Source: Dolomedes plantarius (taxonomy: Eukaryota; Arthropoda; Arachnida; Araneae; Dolomedidae). From it: a stretch of DNA of 64,000 nt. Below the pieces are notes generated by a model that had not been told where the DNA came from, made no database searches, and was given only the letters and a program-made list of their open reading frames with translations. The position numbers were made by a program, and so were the translations under genes. Below are positions 42,932-55,279 of the stretch, one piece after another. Each line of letters starts with the position of its first letter. Positions within the stretch are counted from its first letter, which is position 1. The stretch lies in contig OU015496.1 of NCBI GenBank assembly GCA_907164885.2, forward strand, positions 133,876,196 through 133,940,195. Direction: 5' to 3'.

Positions 42932-43812
42932 TACTCATGGACAAAAAAATTAGCGCACCAAGAAGGAGTCGTCAAAATGAAACGAAATTTTACATACGTA
43001 ATGACTACTTTGATATAAGTAAATGATAAGAAAATCAAAGAAAAAGGATAATTTATTTCAGAGAAAAAAGCAAAAGAACGGAGGAGTTAATACTCCGTTG
43101 GACCCCCTCTAGCGCGAATGCACGATGCGATACGATCGGGCATTGAGTCATACAAGTTCTGTATGATGTCTTGAGACATTTCGTTTTATATTTGCTGTAA
43201 CCTTGCCTCTAGTTCGTTCAAACTCGTGGGATGCCCAACTCGTCGTCCCAAATGATCCCAGATATGCTCTATTGGACACAAATCTGGGGATCGGGCAGGT
43301 GAAGAAAGGGTAGTAACAGTGAGGAGACAGTCTTGTGACAGATTTGCCGTATGAGGCCGAGCATTGTCTTGTTGCAAAATGGCTCCTGGGAGTCGTAGCA
43401 TGAGTGGCAACACATGTGGTTGCAGGATTTCATGAACATACCGCTGGGCTGACATGGTGCCACGGAAAAATACTAGGGGTGACCGTGTATCGTAGGCAAT
43501 GGCACCCCATACCATCACACCAGCTGTGAGAGCGATGTGTCGCTGTACAGCAAAGGCAGGATTGAAGCGTTCACCACGGGCTCTCCACACACGAGAACGA
43601 TTGTCATCACTGCCGAGATTGAATCTGGATTCGTCGCTAAAGACGACCTGGTTCCATTCCGCTGCAGTCCAGTTTCCTCGTGCGCGGCAAAACTCCAAAC
43701 GGAGGCGTCGATGGGTGGGCGTCAAGGGCAGCACACGTAATGGGCGCCGCGATACCAACAGTCCTTCAGCCAGGCGCCTTCGTATGGTTCGAGAATACAC
43801 AGAGACCCCTAG
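42932..43812 (-). pseudogene. partial Tcb1-like Tc1 (copy B'), duplicated 3' half
   Basis: Carries the left terminus and the C-terminal two thirds of the transposase (to 'SRTIRRRLAEG'). It is cut where the tandem copy begins. It has FSDESRF, LQQDNARPH and CPIEHIW, plus the same premature stop as copies A and B. Confidence 0.9.
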
Positions 43813-44200
43813 AATTACTTTACGAAATAAATTCATCAAAATAATTTTGAGTTTTATTAAGATCTTTAAAAAAATAGTGGCTCCATGGTTGCAATGTTTG
43901 TGACGTCAGTCTTCTTGCGGTCTCCTAAACTTAACTTTCACTTTGTCTGGCGCCGAGTTTGGTGATCTATGATAAAGCCACTGATGATTCCTTCTTCTGT
44001 TTCATATGGATTGTACGGTGTTTAAGTATGTTTATTGCTCAGATCATACTTATTAGAAACAATCCATTGGTTTTTAGACAGTATCGACACCGCTGAAGAA
44101 AAGATACTGTCTAAACCCTATTTTTCACTTATCTTTTCATGTTTTTGGTTCCTGGCTGTAGTGGTTTATGGCTTATACTGGTTTTTCACTTACAACTTTG

Positions 44201-44243
<43 letters not shown>

Positions 44244-44526
44244 AAAAATGAATGTTTGTCTGTCTATCTATCTATCGATCGATCTATCTATAGTTGTATA
44301 GAAATCCACAGTTTAGGAGCAATGATCCTGAAATATTACATACAGGCGTGTTTAAAAACAGCCGAGGGTCTTAAGAACTTCCAAAATCGAAATTAATTAC
44401 CGTTAAATTATAATTAATGAAAAACCAACAATTTTTGAATCCAGAAATGCAAGAGCCTCACAATTTGAAAGGCCGATATATTAGGTTAAAGAACAGCGAG
44501 AAGCAAAAACGATAGAAAAATAAATA

Positions 44527-45931
44527 TACTCATGGACAAAAAAATTAGCGCACCAAGAAGGAGTCGTCAAAATGAAACGAAATTTTACATACGTAATGAC
44601 TACTTTGATATAAGTAAATGATAAGAAAATCAAAGAAAAAGGATAATTTATTTCAGAGAAAAAAGCAAAAGAACGGAGGAGTTAATACTCCGTTGGACCC
44701 CCTCTAGCGCGAATGCACGATGCGATACGATCGGGCATTGAGTCATACAAGTTCTGTATGATGTCTTGAGACATTTCGTTTTATATTTGCTGTAACCTTG
44801 CCTCTAGTTCGTTCAAACTCGTGGGATGCCCAACTCGTCGTCCCAAATGATCCCAGATATGCTCTATTGGACACAAATCTGGGGATCGGGCAGGCGAAGA
44901 AAGGGTAGTAACAGTGCGGAGACAGTCTTGTGACAGATTTGCCGTATGAGGCCGAGCATTGTCTTGTTGCAAAATGGCTCCTGGGAGTCGTAGCATGAGT
45001 GGCAACACATGTGGTTGCAGGATTTCATGAACATACCGCTGGGCTGTCATGGTGCCACGGAAAAATACTAGGGGTGACCGTGTATCGTAGGCAATGGCAC
45101 CCCATACCATCACACCAGCTGTGGGAGCGATGTGTCGCTGTACAGCAAAGGCAGGATTGAAGCGTTCACCACGGGCTCTCCACACACGAGAACGATTGTC
45201 ATCACTGCCGAGATTGAATCTGGATTCGTCGCTAAAGACGACCTGGTTCCATTCCGCTGCAGTCCAGTTTCCTCGTGCGCGGCAAAACTCCAAACGGAGG
45301 CGTCGATGGGTGGGCGTCAAGGGCAGCACACGTAATGGGCGCCGCGATACCAACAGTCCTTCAGCCAGGCGCCTTCGTATGGTTCGAGAATACACAGAGA
45401 CCCCTAGTGAAGGTGCTACCTGTGCCTGGATGGTGGCAGATGAAGCAGTTGGCTGTATGCGTGCATTTCTTACGATGTGGCGGTTTTCTCGACGACTGGT
45501 CTGTCGAGGGCGTCCTGAGCCTGGTCTTCGTGTACTCTCGGGTCCACTGGTCCCAACACCTCCTCACAACACAATCAGAGCAGCCTAATTGACGAGCTAC
45601 TCGCCTAGCTGACCACCCAGCTTCCATCATCCCGACAATTCCCCCCTTCTCAAAATGCGAGAACTGCTTATATTGTCTTCGAACACGGTGTAATGGCATG
45701 TCTATCTCAGCTCTTCCTTTGTAAATGATTCAGCACACTCAAACAAGCTTTGGTTACCTGTTTTATACTCCACAGAGTACGATGTTCAACGCCCTCTACC
45801 GGCTATACGTAATGCGCAATCACGCTGCATTTCTAATCATTTGCATATCTCCCCGACATGTACCTTCATTGCAAGTTTCGTTACGATCCCGCAATTATTT
45901 CTTGGTGCGCTAATTTTTTTGTCCATGAGTG
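44527..45931 (-). mobile_element. Tcb1-like Tc1 element, copy B (1405 bp)
   Basis: Full length on the minus strand. The right terminus is '...TTTGTCCATGAGTG' then TA (45932-45933). The left terminus has one change (T for the first C) after TA at 44525-44526. Same family as 36359-37754. Confidence 0.92.
44682..45699 (-). pseudogene. Tcb1-like Tc1 transposase, copy B, frameshifted
   Basis: Intact ATG at 45699 (MPLHRVRRQYKQ). Eight bases present in copy A after 'DQWTRE' are missing near 45540, which shifts the frame. The downstream frame is open from about 45395 to the shared premature stop near 44781. FSDESRF, LQQDNARPH and CPIEHIW are present. The second and third catalytic residues are 32 apart. 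Confidence 0.88.
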
Positions 45932-45933
45932 TA

Positions 45934-47350
45934 CACTCAAACAGTTTCAAGTCATATACTAAACCCGAATAATAAATGAAAATAATAATCTTTCAAGTCA
46001 GATTTAATAGTTTAAAATTTATACTTTAAGACATTTCGATTAACGATCGTCGTTTTTTTTCGCCGCGAAATTTTGTAAACAAATGTTCTCTGTTGCCATT
46101 TTCATTTCAGACATTTCTTATTGAAACGATGTAATGCGTAGTAAATGCTTTAAATATTTCTTATCTAATATTTATATTTTAAAACATTTCAGTGAAATGA
46201 ACATCGTCATCAGATTATAAACAAACGTCATTTGTTGCTATTTTCATTTTAGAAATTTCTTATTAAAATGATGGTATTCTCCGATATATTTCCATAGTGG
46301 ACATTTAGACACATTACAGAATTTTAAAAAAAAGTTTTGTATAATTTATATATTTGTGTGTGTTTAATTATTTCAAATGACTCTAAAGTGGGTGTGGCAT
46401 TTTTTCCACTAGCGCGAAAAATCAAAATAATATTGAATTATTTAATTTTTTGTGCTCATCAGACGACAGTAGCAGCGAGTGGCAGTAGTTACACAAGTTG
46501 GAATCTGAAACATTGTTTTGCTGCTTCCTAAAAGTAGCAATAATCCATTTGGAATAATGAACATCTTTATAGATTTGTATTTTTTTCTTTCATTCTTTTT
46601 TGATTTATGTATTTATGCTTTTCATATGCTTAATTTTCATACGTTTTTAGTATTCATGCTTTTCATATGCTTATTATTCATACGCATTTTCATTTACGCA
46701 TTATTCATCGGAAGTTCTGAGGCAGCGTTATTTTCATATGCTTTTTCATTTTATCTGTATAAAACTTAGATATACATTTGTGTATGTATATCTAAATGTT
46801 ATATGTACTGCTATATATACATCGATATACATTTGTGTATGTATAACTAGATGTTATATATACTGCTATATATACATTTGTGTATGTTTAATTATTGCAA
46901 TTAATAGATTTATAATTTTTCTAGCATTCTTTTTATTTATATATTTATACTCTACATATGCTTAGTTTTCATACGCTTTTTTTGCTTTTTCATATGCTAT
47001 TTCATTTATGCATTATTCATCGATAGTTCTGAAGCAGCGTTATTTTCATATGCTTTTTCATATTATCTCTATAACATAATTTTAATCAACGCTTCAAAAA
47101 TTAAAGACTATAAAATTAAAATTTTAAATTATTTTATTTTAAATTTATACATTTGTGTATGTTTAATAATCGTAAAGAATAGATTTGTATTTTTTTCTTG
47201 CATTCTTTTTTGATTGATGTATTTATGCTTATCATATGCTTAATTTTCATATGCTTTTATACTTTTTCAGTTACGCATTATTTATATTATTATTATATTC
47301 ATAATATAGTCTGGATTCGCCCACTATGCACTTAAAATTGATAAAATAAA
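45934..47350 (+). repeat. AT-rich tandem repeats in the Helitron 5' region
   Basis: 46010-46130 and 46160-46275 are diverged copies of one unit ('GTTGCCATTTTCATTTCAGA' against 'GTTGCTATTTTCATTTTAGA'). 46330-47290 holds three diverged copies of a longer unit with 'GATTTGTATTTTTTTCTT', 'TTTTCATATGCTTAATTTTC' and 'CGCATTATTCATCG'. No coding. Confidence 0.75.
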
Positions 47351-48390
47351 ATGCCACCCAAAAAAAGGGCTAGATTTAGTGGGAAAAAAAATTCCCCAAG
47401 GAATAGAAGATTATCGGCCTATCAAGAAGCTTCTCGGAATGTGTAATCTGAAGAACACAGATTTCGAAAGCTGGAAGTTGTTCGCATAGCTCATGCTGTT
47501 GCGAGAGCTCAAGAATCCCAGGAGGACGGAAATGCAAAGCTGGAATCTGATCGAACAGCTCATGCTGTTGCGAGAGCTCAAGAATCTCAGGAGAAAGGAA
47601 ATGCAAGGCTGGAAGCTGATCGAACAGCTCATGCTGTTGCGAGAGCTCAAGAATCGCAGGAGGAAAGAAATGCAAGGCTGGAAGATGAAAGAACAAGACA
47701 AGTTTCTGCAATATCTACCAGTTTAGAATTACAAGGTGCAGCTTTTGTTTACAATCCAGTAAGTGCAGCGGCTATTTCAGAAAGGTTTGTCATTGGAAGG
47801 ATGGAAGATGCCTGCCCTCATTGGGGTGCTCTGAAGTGGAGGCCAAAACTAAAGGCATGTGTTGCTGCAATGGAAAAGTAAGTCTGCCTGTACTTCAAAC
47901 ACCTCCAGAACAACTTAAGTCACTTATGGCCAATGAAACGGATGCGTCTAAGCATTTTCTTCAGAACGTTAGACTGTACAACTCTGCTTTTCAATGACTT
48001 CATTTGGCTCAAGCAGCATTGTTGCTGAACATGGATTTATGCCTACATTCAAAGTTCAAGGGCAGGTTTATCATAGAATTGGAGCCATGTTACCCCTAGA
48101 AAATGAGGAGCACCAATTTCTTCAAATATATTTTGGGGGAGATGAATGGAAACAGGCAGAGCATCGTTGCACAACCATTCTGGGAACCCGTGAGGATATT
48201 ATCTTGCAGTTACAGTCTTTTTGGATAGGTATAAAAGTTATGTACGAAGTTTCAAAACTGCAGTGGATCGTTTGCCGACAGATGATTACAGGTTAGTCAT
48301 TCGAGCTGACAGGACACCGGCTGGAGAGCACGAGCGACGTTTCAATGTCCCAGTTATAAATGAGGTGGCAGTTGTTATTAGTGGTAATTA
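47351..48390 (+). pseudogene. Helitron Rep/helicase, N-terminal region
   Basis: Starts MPPKKRARFSGKKNSPR with a basic N-terminus. An in-frame TAA follows at 47444. Then three 69-bp tandem units each encode 23 residues of the type 'LE.DRTAHAVARAQESQE', a repeat typical of arthropod Helitron N-termini. Next come 'FVYNPVSAAAI', 'CPHWGALKW' and, in shifted frames, 'GKVSLPVLQTPP', 'MTSFGSSSIVAEHGFMPTFK' and 'YHRIGAMLPL'. It ends in 'IRADRTPAGEHERRFNVP'. At least two frameshifts and several stops are present. Confidence 0.87.
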
Positions 48391-48461
48391 ATTTAATTAG
48401 AGGAACATAGTTTTGCAGAAAAAAGTCAATCGCCTTCAATGTGCATGTGAAACATATAGAT

Positions 48462-49110
48462 CAGCGGTTCTCAACCTGGGGGGCGCGCCCCCCTGGGGGG
48501 GCGTAGAAGAATTTCAAGGGAGGCGTGATTAAAAAAGTAAAATAAAAAGTAAAACTAACTGTAATTTACTGTACTCAATTTTGCGGTCACAATGTAATGA
48601 TAACATATTTTCGACATATGAACGCGAATACGATAATTGTCGTACACGATAATTGTCGTAATTGTAAAAACACTATAATTGTCGCACGTCTGGACATTGA
48701 AAGTGACCTGAGGTGTGTTTGTAACAGTTACAACCTAATATTCAAAAACTTGTCAAGGACAAACATTGTGATCCCTCTCATTAATGTTGTGAAAGTGACT
48801 TTTATTACATGCCAACCTCATCTTGATCCTTGAGTACCTGAAAGATATTTGATCTGTATTTAATTCTTTGATTTCATATGTTATAATAATGATATGGTCC
48901 AATTTAAGATATGTGTAGTAATATTAAAATTTTTGTATGAAATTATCAATTCTATATTTTCATTTAATAACCGGCTTCAATTTCAAATTCCGATTGTACT
49001 ACATACATTGACCACATATGGTGGTAGTGGTGGTGGTGGGGGAGAGGGAGGCGTGACCTCACATCACTGTTCAAAGGGGGGCGCAGAGCCTGAAAGGTTG
49101 AGAACCCCTG
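48462..49110 (+). mobile_element. non-autonomous hAT element, copy 2 (649 bp)
   Basis: Bounded by a perfect 8-bp duplication ATATAGAT (48454-48461, 49111-49118). Ends 'CAGCGGTTCTCAACCTGGGG' and '...AGGTTGAGAACCCCTG'. A GC-rich near-palindrome 'GGGGGGCGCGCCCCCC' lies inside the left end. It splits the Helitron frame exactly between 'CETYR' and 'SYDALQYP'. It is the empty-site reference for the piggyBac-type insert in copy 1. Confidence 0.97.
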
Positions 49111-49118
49111 ATATAGAT

Positions 49119-51361
49119 CATATGATGCCTTGCAATATCCGCTTATCTTTTGGCAGGGAGAAGATGGATACCATTTTGAAATCAAGCAAGTTGATCCAAC
49201 AACATTGATACCTTCAGCTAAAAAAGTATCCGCTATGAATTTTTATTCTTATAGGTTGATGGTGCGAGAAAAGGATTTCAACCTTATTTTGCGTTGTCCC
49301 CGACTTTTCCTTCAATTTGTTGTAGACATGTTTGCAAAAATAGAAAGTGAACGACTTTTGTATGTCAAACTCAACCAGAAGCTCCGTGCAGATGAGTACA
49401 GCCATCTTCGAGATGCTATGAAGAATGATGCTAATTCTACAGAAGTAGGTCAATTAGTTATTTTGCCCTCAACTTTCATTGGAACCCACTTCACATGCAC
49501 GAATTCACACAAGATGCTATGACGTATGTTAGGAATTATGGGCGACCTGACCTCTTCATAACTTTTACTTGCAATCCCAGTTGGCATGAAATTCAGGCAG
49601 AACTGATGAAAGGCCAGAAACAATATGATCGGCATGATTTGACGGCTAGAGCATTTCACCGGCAGCTTATACAGTTCATGAATTCCATTAGAAAATTTCA
49701 CATCTTCGGTCAATTCCGTGCTTGGATGTACACTATTGAGTGGCAGAAGAGAGGTTTGCCTCATGCACATATTTTGGTGTGGCTCAAAAAAAAAAGATTG
49801 TGTCGAGTGACGTTGATAAAATTATATCAGATGAAATTCCAGATCCTCAAGAAGATCCCGTCCTCTTTGAAGTCATTGTGAAAAATATGATTCATGGACC
49901 TTTCGGAACGATCAATCCTACTTCTCGATGCATGAAAGAAGGCAAGTGTACAAAGAATTATCCAAGGAAACTCATTAAGGAAATTCAGACTGGAATGGAT
50001 GGCTATCCCCTATACAGAAGGAGAAGACCTGAAGATGGTGGAAGAGTTACGAAGATCAAGGTAAAAGTTGGAAATTCCTACAGAGAGTTTGAAATTGACA
50101 ACAAGTGGGTTGTCTCTTACTGTCCTTTATTGTCAAGGTTATTTCAGGCCATTAAATACATCTGCAAATATGTCAATATGAGTAGCGATCAAGCCGTTTT
50201 TTCTTTTCAGGAAGACGGATCTGTTATCAATGAGATTGAAAAGTACCAAATGGCCAGGTACATTAGCGTCAATGAAGCAGTTTGGAGAATTTTTATTTTC
50301 CCAATTCATGAAAGGTTCCCTTCAGTTTTTCATCTCAATTTACACCTGGAAAATGGGCAGCGTGTTTATTTCACTGAAGAAAATTTAGAAGAGAGGATTA
50401 TGCATCCAACAAAAACAACATTGACTGCTTTCTTCAAACTGTGTCAAAATGATGATTTTGCAAGGACCCTGCTATACTGTGAGTTGCCAAAATATTACAC
50501 ATGGAATGCTAATCAAATAATTTTTATGCGCAGAAAACAGGGAGTTGCAGTAGATGGTCATCCTGGTATCAGAGCAACAGAAAATCGTGGTTGTGTTTAC
50601 ACAGTACATCCAACAAATTTTGAATGTTTTTATCTCCGAATTTTGCTTCACACCGTTACAGGTCCAACTTCCTTTGAAGACCTTAGGACTGTTGATGGGG
50701 AAATTTGTGATACTTTTCGTGATGCCTGCTTAAGGCGAGGTTTCTTGGAGGATGATGCACATTGGGTGGCTACTATGTTTGAGGATGCTGCGACTAAATC
50801 ACCAAAAAACCTGAGGATTTTACTTGCAATCAACATCGTTAATTGTGGAGTTGCAGATCCCATGAAATTATGGAATACATACAAAGAGAGTCTTTCTGAA
50901 GACATACGTCTCCACTCTGATTTCTGGTGAAAATGTTGAATTTACTCCTGCAATATTCAATCAAGCTCTCATCCTTATTGAAGACAAGGTTTTAGAAATT
51001 ATAGGCAAAGAATCCAAGACATAGGCCTTCCAACTCCCAACAGAAATCCTAATACGCTCACTACACTAGAGAGACATCATACAGCATTGAAGAATTGAGA
51101 AGTTACATATCACAGAATGAACCGCTTTTGACAGATAACCAAAGAGCTGCTTACAATACCATCTTGGAAGAAGTACCAGAAAAAGGGGGAAGATTTTTTT
51201 CTAGATGCACCAGGAGGAACAGGTAAGACATTTCTCATCAAGTTGTTACTTGAAAAAATTCGACAAAATTCCAAAGTAACTATTGCTGTGGCCTCTTCGG
51301 GAATTGCTGCAACTTTACTCCCTGGGGGAAGAACAGCACATTCAGCTTTCAAGTTACCGCT
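49119..51361 (+). pseudogene. Helitron Rep domain and start of helicase
   Basis: Continues the Helitron frame: 'YDALQYPLIFWQGEDGYHF', 'SAMNFYSYRLM' and 'GRPDLFITFTCNPSW'. The HUH nuclease motif is in 'WQKRGLPHAHILVWL' (about 49740-49785), and the two catalytic tyrosines are in 'AIKYICKYVN' (about 50149-50178). 'NMIHGPFG', 'EAVWRIF' and 'GPTSFEDLRTVDG' follow. The helicase begins near 51110 ('LTDNQRAAYN') with a Walker A 'DAPGGTGKTF' near 51205. Frameshifts occur at about 49480, at the ten-A run near 49788, at about 50930 and at about 51190. The nuclease would nick and rejoin single strands during rolling-circle movement. Not translatable as a whole. Confidence 0.9.
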
Positions 51362-51364
51362 TAA

Positions 51365-54078
51365 CACTAGAAAAGCGGAGCGGGTCAATTTGACCCAAAA
51401 CGATGTTTAAATTATCACGACGCGAAAAGTATCGTTTGAAAAAAAAATTCCTTTTATGACTTTTAATATTTTAAGGTGAACAACAATTTACCAAATTTAA
51501 AAATTCGTAACATAAATAATTTTCCGATTATTAACACTTATACCTAGAACCGCGGAGCGGGTCAATTTGACCCGTAAGAAATGTTATTGCACAAATGACG
51601 AAAAACAGATGCATTTTCTCGAACTGTAACTGTAAAATACTTCTATCCCACCCTAAAATTCCTTAAATGGACTGTACCAGAAGGGGGAATAGTGAAGGCT
51701 TTGAAGTCAAGGTCATTATATTAGGTTTGAAGCACGAACTACATTCGAATGCAGTGAAAAATTACTGCGAATATTTAGAAATCATTTTGAATTTGCTTTT
51801 ATTCTGTAATTAGTATATGTATAAAAACTATGTCACGACGCCGTAATCTTGTTGTTCAGGAAGCTTTGGAATATTTAAAACAATTATCTGAAACGGATTC
51901 AGAAGGTTCGAAAAAAGAAGGATTCTCAAAATTTGATTTTGAGTAGTGAGGATGAATACCTACCTGCTAATGAAGAAAATTTGGATTTGGATGAAGAAAA
52001 TTAAAATGAAGATGAATCTGGAAATGCTCTAACAATCGCTGGTCCTTCTCATCGCAATACTGATGATAATTTATCTGATAAAAAATAAAAATAAGACATT
52101 CCAAGAAAAGATACATACACGCAAAGAAATTTGAAAAAGAAATCGACAATAACATTCAAATTTAGAAATAATGCAGATGGCAAAGATGGGACAATTTGGA
52201 ATGTCGCTCAATTAGAAACAGACTATAGTGGAAGAAAATCAAAGTGTAATATTTTGAAAGAAGTTGGGATCCAACACCACATGCTAAACGCAATGTTATC
52301 GACAACAGTCCTTCAAGTGCTTGGATACTTTTTATAAATGAAGGATATTGAAACACATAAAGAAATGTACTGAAGATGAAGCTCATCGGCAGATTCATCG
52401 GCAGATTCATTCATCCAAAGAGAAATGGAATATAACATTAGAAGAAATAGATGCTTTTATATAAATTTTATATGCACGTGGTATATACTGTGCAAAAGGA
52501 CTTGAACTGGATAGCTTGTGGTCAAAGGACTGAGGATCACCATTTTTCCAAAATAAAATGTCAAAAGACCAATTTCGTGAAATAATGGGATTTTTACGCT
52601 TCGACATAAAATCAACAAGATCAAGGCATTTAGAGACAGACAAATTTGCCCTTATTTCGGATATCTGGAATCATTTCATGGAAAACTGCAAGACTAACTA
52701 TACACCAAGTCCTAATATAACTGTATATGAACAGTTATTTTCTACAAAAGTTAGGTGTAGGTTTATCGAATACATGCCCAACAAACCAGATAAATGTGGA
52801 ATCAAGTTCTGGTTGGCTGCAGATGTTAACTCAAAATATATGATAAATGGATTCCCGTATCTTGGAAAAGATAATCAAAGTCCATCCAACGTTTCTCTTT
52901 CTGAACATGCAGTGCTGCAACTAATAAGTCCATATGAGAACACAGGCAGAAATGTCACTACGAACAACTTTTTCACAATTCTGAAGCTTGCAGAGGCATT
53001 GAAATCCAAAAAACACCAGACATGTAGGAACTGTAAAACGCCCAAGAAGAGAAATACTAGTCTCTGTAAAAATGTTAAAATCCACATTGTATTCGACTAC
53101 GGTACTAACCCATAAAGACATGAGTCTAACTGCTTATCAAGGTAAAGAAGATGAAAACGTTTTGTTGCTAAGTTGTCTCCATCCAAACGTAGAAATTGCA
53201 GATAACCAAAAAAAAAAAACTACCTGATACAATTGCTTTCTACAACGCAACTAAATATGGTGTGGACGTGATTGAACAAATGGCAAGGAAATATACAGTC
53301 AGGTCTGCTTCACGTAGGTGGCCGGTGCAGTTTTTTTTTGTTGTAATATTTTGGACCTTGCTGCAATCAATGCCTAGGTTTTATATAAAGCTGTAACTGG
53401 AAAATCTATTAGTAGAAGGCAATTCATTCAAGACTTGGTTGAAGAATTGCGAGAAAAGTTTGTTCTCTTCCAACATAAAAAGGTGGCAAAAAGAGCATGT
53501 GAAGCAACCAATGAAAATGACGGACAACCACAAATTAAGCTTAAAAGAGTCCGATGCCACATTTCGAAATGTGAAAATAAAACTCTAGATATCTGTTCAA
53601 AATGTAAAGCACCTATCTGTGGAAAATGTACAAAACTTATTACTCAGTTTTGTACAAAATGCGTACAGTAAATTGGATTTTATCATCTGTAAAACTAAGT
53701 ACTGATAAAATTTTTAGTAACTGATAAATTTTTAATTTTTAATTTTTTTTAAAATTATGTCTAAACATATCGAAAAGAGATACTCTGTTTTTAAATTGAA
53801 ATTAGGAAATATATGTCATATTTTGTTAAAGAGACATGTTATTATACTCAAGGACATAAAATTTTAAATAATACAATTTTGTAAAAATTAAGTTAATTTC
53901 TCTTGATTTATATAATTTATTTAATGTAAATTCTGAGAAATATTGATTATTATTTAAAAAATAAAATGATTTAGTTAAATAAATTAAGCGCTTGTGCATA
54001 TTTTATAAGTTTACAATCTAGGGTCAAAATGACCCGCTCCGCGGTTCTAGGTATATCGAAAGTCCCGCGGTTCTAGTG
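51365..54078 (+). mobile_element. piggyBac element inserted in the Helitron helicase (2714 bp)
   Basis: TTAA at 51361-51364 and 54079-54082. The left end 'CACTAGAAAAGCGGAGCGGG' and right end (inverted) 'CACTAGAACCGCGGGAC' share their first eight bases. Subterminal copies of 'CGGAGCGGGTCA.TTTGACCC' occur at 51375, 51554 and (inverted) 54023. The Helitron protein reads straight across when the insert is removed ('SAFKLPLN' to the next codons), confirming a clean TTAA insertion. Confidence 0.95.
51830..53671 (+). pseudogene. piggyBac-family transposase, catalytic Asps lost
   Basis: Starts MSRRRNLVVQEALEYL, followed by an acidic N-terminus in several frames. The main open piece (52558-53115) has 'MSKDQFREIMGFLRFD', 'YEQLFSTKVRCRFIEYMPNK' and 'GFPYLGKDNQ', then 'NVTTNNFFTILKLAEALK'. 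In piggyBac transposases the first motif is '(V/I)DEQ' and the second 'TTDNFF'; here Tyr and Asn stand in for these two Asps. The third region 'YNATKYGVDVIEQMARKYT' keeps its Asp. The Cys-rich C-terminus (C..SKCENKTLDICSKCKA..CGKC...C.KC) is intact at 53557-53671. Frameshifts and stops abound. Confidence 0.9.
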
Positions 54079-54082
54079 TTAA

Positions 54083-55212
54083 TCTGGCCCGAAGTGAAAA
54101 TTCCATCTGCAATATACCTAAACGAACAGAAAAAGCTCAGGTTCTACAGGAAAGTCAAGTCATTGTATGGGATGCATGTACCATGTCACACAAGAATGCT
54201 TTACAGGCCCTCAATCAAACGCTTCAATTTTTAAGAGGCAATGATTTACTCATGGGGGGGAGTCACCGTTGTATTGGCTGAAGATTTCCGACAAACATTG
54301 TCTGTCATTCCAATAGGAACAATGGCGGATGAAATTAATGCATGCCTTAAATCATCACATCTTTGGAGGCATGTTCACACTTTAAGTCTTACTACAAATA
54401 TGAGAGATTATCTGTATGGCAACACATTAGACGGTCAGTTTGATGACCATTTGTTAAATATTGGAAATGGATTAATACAACTTCATCCAGAAACTCGTCT
54501 CTTCAAACTCGGAGAAACATTTTGTAATACAGTAGTGTCTGCTGATGAACTCAAAGCAAAAGTCTTTCCAAATATTCAACAACATTTTACAGACCATAAA
54601 TGGCTTTTCGAACGTGCGATTCTTGCACCAAAAAATGATAGTTTAAACAACATCAACTTGAAGATTCAAGAAGAGTTGCCTGTAGAAGCTGTATTGTAGA
54701 AATCAATAGATAGCGCTGTTCAAGAAAATGAGGCTTTGCACTACCCTACTGAATTTTTAAACTCTTTAGAACCTCCCGGAATGCCACCGCATAATTTGGT
54801 ACTGAAGACTGGATCACCAATTATGCTTCTCAGAAATTTAAATCCCCCAAGACTTTGCAACGGCACAAGATTAGTGGTTAAGCAGCTCCGTCCTCATGTC
54901 ATTGAAGCAAAAATTTTGACAGGCTGCGCGAAAGGTGAGGATGCTTTCATTCCACGCATACCCCTCATTCCATCAGATATGCCATTTCAATTCAGGCGCC
55001 TACAATTTCCAGTTCGTTTAGCTTTTGCAATGTCCATCAATAAAGCTCAAGGACAGTCTTTACATGTAGCTGGAGTCAACTTGGAATCACATTGCTTTTC
55101 TCATGGATAGTTTTACGTTGCGTGCTCTAGAGTGGGATCTTCAAAAAATTTGTATGTATTTGCTCCAAATCAAGAAACGAGAAACATAGTCTATGAAGTT
55201 GCTTTGAGGTAA
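54083..55212 (+). pseudogene. Helitron helicase (Pif1-like), C-terminal part
   Basis: Resumes the helicase after the piggyBac: 'SENSICNIPKRTEKAQ', then Walker B 'VIVWDACTMSHKNAL', in which Glu of the usual DE is Ala. 'EDFRQTLSVIPIGT' follows after a frameshift at the G-run near 54256. 'LTTNMR', a stop at 54697, '[20 protein letters not shown]' and '[18 protein letters not shown]' come next. A TAG at 55108 interrupts before 'FYVACSRVGSSKNLYV' (motif VI). The natural stop is at 55210-55212. Confidence 0.9.
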
Positions 55213-55279
55213 TATGGGGATCAGTTTAACAGAACAGAGATTTATATGGAGTTTATTATGGAGAGAATAGTTCTATTAT
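55213..55279 (+). other. start of Helitron 3' region
   Basis: Short 'TTATTATGGAGA' repeats begin here and lead into the tandem array. Confidence 0.5.

Larger units (their letters stand above)
42191..45407. repeat. recent 1.6-kb tandem duplication (two copies)
   Basis: 42191-43812 (1622 bp) and 43813-45407 (1595 bp) are near-identical direct copies, each from 'AATTACTTTACGAAATAAAT' to 'ACACAGAGACCCCTAG'. Differences seen: a 21-bp deletion and a shorter TA run in copy 2, plus a handful of substitutions (for example 43308, 43321, 43453). The right copy continues into the rest of a Tc1 transposase and the left copy stops abruptly, which shows the unit was duplicated after that Tc1 had inserted. 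Confidence 0.95.

Noticed and set aside
47376..47711. Minus-strand repeated frame (three near-identical blocks)
   Set aside because: Antisense of the Helitron 69-bp repeats that encode the 23-residue units on the plus strand.
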